Below, in pieces: positions 32,566 to 35,329 of a stretch of 35,329 nt of DNA. The number at the start of each line of letters is the position of its first letter. The stretch's first letter is position 1. The notes below the pieces were generated by a model that worked only from the letters and a program-made list of their open reading frames with translations, was not told the origin of the DNA and searched no databases. Origin of the DNA: Nitrosomonas communis (GTDB lineage Bacteria; Pseudomonadota; Gammaproteobacteria; Burkholderiales; Nitrosomonadaceae). The DNA is taken from assembly GCF_024102715.1 (NCBI RefSeq), contig NZ_JAGFJM010000044.1, positions 1-35,329 of the forward strand, in the 5' to 3' direction. Both the position numbers and the translations under genes were made by a program.

Positions 32566-34293
32566 CTATTTTGATCTTGTTTTCAAAATCCGTCGATGCC
32601 GGGCAAGATAAAGCGGCGTCCAGGCATGAGGGATTTTGTACACGAAATGATAGCGCGCAACATGGTAGCTGGGATCAAAACCATAGAAGTTGAGTTGCAT
32701 CTGGCGCAACTCCTCTGCCCGATAATGCGCCAGCGGTTTGGTTTGTTCATCCCGTGCCCGGCGCTCGCATTTGCCTGCAAGCAAACGGACATAATCCGGG
32801 CTTGCCGCCAGTTGTTCCACCATCTGTTCGATTTGCTTGCGGAAATCGGCATGGTTCAGTTCGAAACAATCATCGATCAAGCCGATTTGCTGCGCCTCCA
32901 GCGCATCAATCGGCAAGCGGTTGTGCGTCAACTCTCTGGCCTTCTTTTCGCCGACCCGCTTGGGCAACAGATAAGTCCAGTATTCCGAGCCATACAGGTT
33001 ACCCATGCTCTTGTAATGCGGATTCAATATGACGCTTTTGCGCGCATAGATTCTATCGGCTGCCAGCGATAAAAACACGCCTCCGGCGCCCGCATTGCCC
33101 TGCAATGCTGCCAGGGTAAGCTGGCGGCAGTTGGTGATGATGGCTTGCGCCAGATCGTTCATGGCATTGATATTGTGCCAGGATTCATCAGCCGGACTGG
33201 CCGCCTGCTCGATCGAATTGAGATGAATGCCATTCGACCAGAAATCTGCTCCACCCATGAGCACGATCACACGCACATCACTTTGACTGGCAGTCAGATA
33301 CGCTGCACGTAGCCGCTCGCATTGCGTGCTGCTCATCGCGCCATTGTAAAACGAAAAATGCAGATAGCCGACCTGATTTTTCTGTTCGAACCAGATATCG
33401 CGGTAAGTGGTATGGCCATCATGACAGCGTGTGGGCAACGATTCAGGCGGCATCTCCGGCACATCCGCTAGCTGTTCTTGCAATACCACGGTGGCCGGTA
33501 ATTTGAGCGTCGGTTCTGTATCACTTTTGCGCTTCAGGTGGCCGATCCATACCGCCCCATCCACCGTTGCCCGGCAAATCGCGTCATTGCGGCGTGCAAT
33601 GACTGTACCCGGATTGCCGCGCAGTTCTGTTTCTGCGCAGGCATCAAACAAATAATAGAGGGAACCATAGAGCATATCGAGTACGCCGGGAAAGCCATCT
33701 GCCGCATAGATCTTCTTCAAAACAGCATGGGTATCATCCCGTTGCCAATCGATCGCGCGATCGAGCTGGCGCATTGGTGCATGTAATCTTCCTACTACCT
33801 CCTGGCGCGTATAGTCGAGCGGCATCGGCTGATAGGAGCCCGACGTAAAACGCGCTACCGCAGCCAAAACAGCCTTGACTGCCGCTTCGGTCATCTCATG
33901 GCGATACAGGCTGCTTTTGCTGGCAAAGCGCATCGGAAACGTTGCGGATGCCCAGATATCGCCTGCGTCCATTTCACCATTAGCCTGCAGCACTGTCACC
34001 CCCCACGTGCGATGCTCATGCATGATCGCCCAATCCAGCGCTGCAGGCCCGCGATCGCCGACGATGCCCGGATGCACCACAAAACAGGGTTTGCTACGCC
34101 AGACTGTTTCGGGAATGGCGCGCTTGAGAAAAGGCGCAATCACGAGATCAGGACGATATAACTCAACGGCCTGTTCCGTGACAGCATCACTGATATCGAA
34201 CTCAATCGAGATATCATGTCCGCAGCGCGTCAATTCGATAAACAAACGCTGCGCCAGGCTGTTGAAGCTATGGGTAAGGAAGAGGATGTTCAA
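32566..34293 (-). CDS. hypX: HypX/HoxX, CO-forming hydrogenase maturation protein
   Basis: A 575-residue two-domain protein. Residues 1 to about 270 are a formyltransferase-type domain (MNILFLTHSFNSLAQRL, VVHPGIVGDRGPAALDWAI with H74, then EMDAGDIW with D109), and about 290-575 an enoyl-CoA hydratase/isomerase-like domain (GYLHFSFYNGAMSS, VRVIVLMGGADFWSNGIHLN, LQGNAGAGGVFLSLAADRIYAR). HypX takes formyl from formyl-tetrahydrofolate and makes the CO ligand of [NiFe] hydrogenases under aerobic conditions. Both domains appear complete. The start is TTG at 34293, matching the family N-terminus MRILFLSHSFNSL. No other hyp or hydrogenase gene is nearby, so it implies a hydrogenase elsewhere on the genome. 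Confidence 0.94.
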   Translation of the reverse strand: MNILFLTHSFNSLAQRLFIELTRCGHDISIEFDISDAVTEQAVELYRPDLVIAPFLKRAIPETVWRSKPCFVVHPGIVGDRGPAALDWAIMHEHRTWGVTVLQANGEMDAGDIWASATFPMRFASKSSLYRHEMTEAAVKAVLAAVARFTSGSYQPMPLDYTRQEVVGRLHAPMRQLDRAIDWQRDDTHAVLKKIYAADGFPGVLDMLYGSLYYLFDACAETELRGNPGTVIARRNDAICRATVDGAVWIGHLKRKSDTEPTLKLPATVVLQEQLADVPEMPPESLPTRCHDGHTTYRDIWFEQKNQVGYLHFSFYNGAMSSTQCERLRAAYLTASQSDVRVIVLMGGADFWSNGIHLNSIEQAASPADESWHNINAMNDLAQAIITNCRQLTLAALQGNAGAGGVFLSLAADRIYARKSVILNPHYKSMGNLYGSEYWTYLLPKRVGEKKARELTHNRLPIDALEAQQIGLIDDCFELNHADFRKQIEQMVEQLAASPDYVRLLAGKCERRARDEQTKPLAHYRAEELRQMQLNFYGFDPSYHVARYHFVYKIPHAWTPLYLARHRRILKTRSK

Positions 34294-34739
34294 ATCGTTA
34301 CCTGAATAGAAGTGAAGAGAAGAGTGCAGTCAGCAAATTTCATATCATTCAGCAAATTATCCGGAATCTGGCAAATTCTTGCTTAAGATATTTATTTTAA
34401 TGTAATTGTTTACGTAATTTCGAGGTTTGACTGGGATGAGCACGATAGAGTGGATAAGAAGCAGCGCACCATGGCGGCCACCCACTCAGACAAGGTTGCT
34501 GTATCGGACTGGATAGTATGCTCACGCAACGGCCCGCCCTTTAAATTGCATTAGCTATCATTCTTCCATGTATGGCATTATTCAGCACCCGGGGCAATCG
34601 TAAGAATGAAGGGTATAGGCAGTTTCTCAACGGCAGCCTGGCAGATTCTATCAAGACATACAAAGCTCCCCGGATCAAAACAAATAAACTATTCCATAAA
34701 ACTATTCCATAAAATTTTTTGCCAATAACCGATTGTGTC
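34294..34739. other. Intergenic region upstream of hypX and of the lipoprotein gene
   Basis: About 440 bases, AT-rich around 34380-34420, holding the divergent promoters. A 13-base tandem duplication AAACTATTCCATA occurs twice at 34686-34711, just upstream of the lipoprotein ATG. No coding frame with a recognisable product was found. Confidence 0.35.
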
Positions 34740-35063
34740 ATGAAAAAAATCCTTATTGCTGTATGTAGCTGTTTAATATTGTCTTCCTGTACATGGGTCA
34801 AGGTTACTTCGAAAGGCGAAGGCGTGCGCTTGGTGCACTCAGCCAGAACAGTCCAGCCATGCAAAAAACTAGGAAGAGTTCAAACTAAAGTAGTCAGTCA
34901 AATAGTGTTTGAACGTGACCCAGAAAAAGTTGCAGGTGAACTTGCAGATCTGGCACGTAATGAAGCGGCTCTGATTAACGGCGACACGATTGTTCCTGTT
35001 TCGGAAATCAATGAAGGAAGACGCAGTTTTGATGTCTACCAATGTTTTCCAACCAGAACGTGA
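34740..35063 (+). CDS. Small DUF4156-like lipoprotein
   Basis: A 107-residue protein with a lipoprotein signal MKKILIAVCSCLILSSC: the lipobox L-S-S-C gives lipidation at C17. The mature part, VHSARTVQPCKKLGRVQTKV and ELADLARNEAALINGDTIVP, ending YQCF, is the pattern of the DUF4156 lipoproteins of unknown function. The ATG at 34740 is preferred to 34719 because it begins the signal peptide directly. No ribosome site is obvious. It precedes the broken TIR gene by about 70 bases. Confidence 0.75.
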   Translation: MKKILIAVCSCLILSSCTWVKVTSKGEGVRLVHSARTVQPCKKLGRVQTKVVSQIVFERDPEKVAGELADLARNEAALINGDTIVPVSEINEGRRSFDVYQCFPTRT

Positions 35064-35133
35064 TGATTGACACATTAACAGGCCGTTGAAAAACTCGGCA
35101 CCTATCTGACTGAAAACTTTTAAAGGATAGCAA

Positions 35134-35205
35134 GTGTCCCAGCCAATCTTTCTCAGTTACAGCCGAACCGATCGTGATGCCTGTCTTGCTTTACGAACAG
35201 CGCTA
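35134..35205 (+). pseudogene. 5' fragment of a TIR-domain gene cut by an IS element
   Basis: GTG at 35134, with AAGGA upstream at 35122-35126, opens VSQPIFLSYSRTDRDACLAL followed by RTAL, the beginning of a TIR domain (box 1, F.SYSRTD). After the TA at 35204-35205 the reading enters the end of an IS630-like element and stops. TIR proteins of this kind in bacteria are often NAD-consuming or signalling components of antiviral or inflammasome-like systems; which type cannot be told, as the rest of the gene is outside the window or lost. Confidence 0.7.
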
Positions 35206-35329
35206 TAGCCTACGTCACATAAAATGATTCAATTTTAAAGAGTTGCTCAACGGTTTGGTTTTGTTGTTTTCTGATTGCTTTGGCTTGTGCCCATTTGTGC
35301 TCAATGGGGTTAAGGTCTGGTGAATATGC
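35206..35329 (-). mobile_element. IS630-family element, partial (transposase C-terminus)
   Basis: Minus-strand translation from the window edge gives AYSPDLNPIEHKWAQAKAIR followed by KQQNQTVEQLFKIESFYVT and a TAG at 35210-35212. SPDLNPIEHKWA is the third catalytic block of IS630 DDE transposases, with the terminal Glu in NPIE. The element seems to begin right after a TA at 35204-35205, the target IS630 members duplicate. It continues beyond the window, so the other end and intactness are unknown. Confidence 0.85.

Noticed and set aside
32596-33072. 158-residue plus-strand frame within hypX
   Set aside because: Antisense shadow of the enoyl-CoA hydratase-like domain, with no family features.
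34686-34711. Tandem 13-base duplication before the lipoprotein gene
   Set aside because: Only two copies in AT-rich DNA; more likely slippage than an array or operator.
34541-34864. 107-residue minus-strand frame opposite the lipoprotein gene
   Set aside because: No recognisable features; the opposite strand has a clear lipoprotein signal peptide.
1-35329. CRISPR array, tRNA, rRNA or riboswitch
   Set aside because: I read for regularly spaced repeats, tRNA-like cloverleaf ends and known riboswitch cores and saw none; without a covariance search a diverged RNA cannot be excluded.

Overview
The window looks like part of a chromosome from a betaproteobacterium, most probably an ammonia oxidiser of the Nitrosomonas type. 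That is an inference from gene content (a two-subunit bacterioferritin, a periplasmic di-haem cytochrome c, HypX, NadC-NadE, ZapE, a Wzm/Wzt glycan exporter) and moderate GC; there is no rRNA or other marker gene to prove it. Both ends are cut insertion sequences: the tail of an ISL3-like transposase at the left and the tail of an IS630-like transposase at the right.

Layout. 0.2-1.2 kb: two bacterioferritin subunits in one operon, with complementary loss of active-site residues. 1.5-2.2 kb: an IS110 transposase remnant and a cupin. 2.3-4.1 kb: a membrane-anchored kinase homologue lacking every catalytic motif. 4.5-7.2 kb: a large SF1 helicase with a RelE-like N-terminus and ankyrin-like C-terminus. 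7.4-9.0 kb: a fatty acid desaturase divergent from a winged-helix regulator, with a perfect 20-bp palindrome between them. 9.0-12.0 kb: glutathionyl-hydroquinone reductase and a di-haem cytochrome c, separated by wrecks of a DoxX gene and a PIN toxin gene. 12.2-14.2 kb: a yefM-yoeB toxin-antitoxin pair whose antitoxin has an internal deletion, a transposase remnant, and a gene cut by one in-frame stop. 14.3-17.1 kb: a LysR regulator between two long inverted repeats, each carrying its promoter, operator and first codons; outward-facing genes lie on both sides and a shorter inverted repeat encloses the block.

17.2-23.0 kb is housekeeping: zapE, an alpha/beta hydrolase, and the nadC-nadE operon of NAD synthesis. 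23.3-31.2 kb is a tightly overlapping surface-glycan operon: ABC permease (Wzm), ATPase with glycan-binding tail (Wzt), a 1197-residue protein with three glycosyltransferase modules, UDP-GlcNAc 2-epimerase, and another glycosyltransferase. 31.2-34.3 kb on the minus strand holds a hypoxanthine/uracil-DNA glycosylase paired with an unknown exported protein, then hypX, which makes the CO ligand of [NiFe] hydrogenases in air; no other hydrogenase gene is in the window. 34.7-35.3 kb: a small lipoprotein and the first codons of a TIR-domain gene cut by the IS630 element.

The most unusual items are the nested inverted-repeat LysR module, the RelE-like/helicase/ankyrin fusion, the pseudokinase, the deletion-bearing YefM beside an intact YoeB, and the IS-broken TIR gene. 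Several toxin or defence-like remnants (PIN, TIR, YefM) and at least four IS traces mark this as a region that has been repeatedly invaded and pruned.
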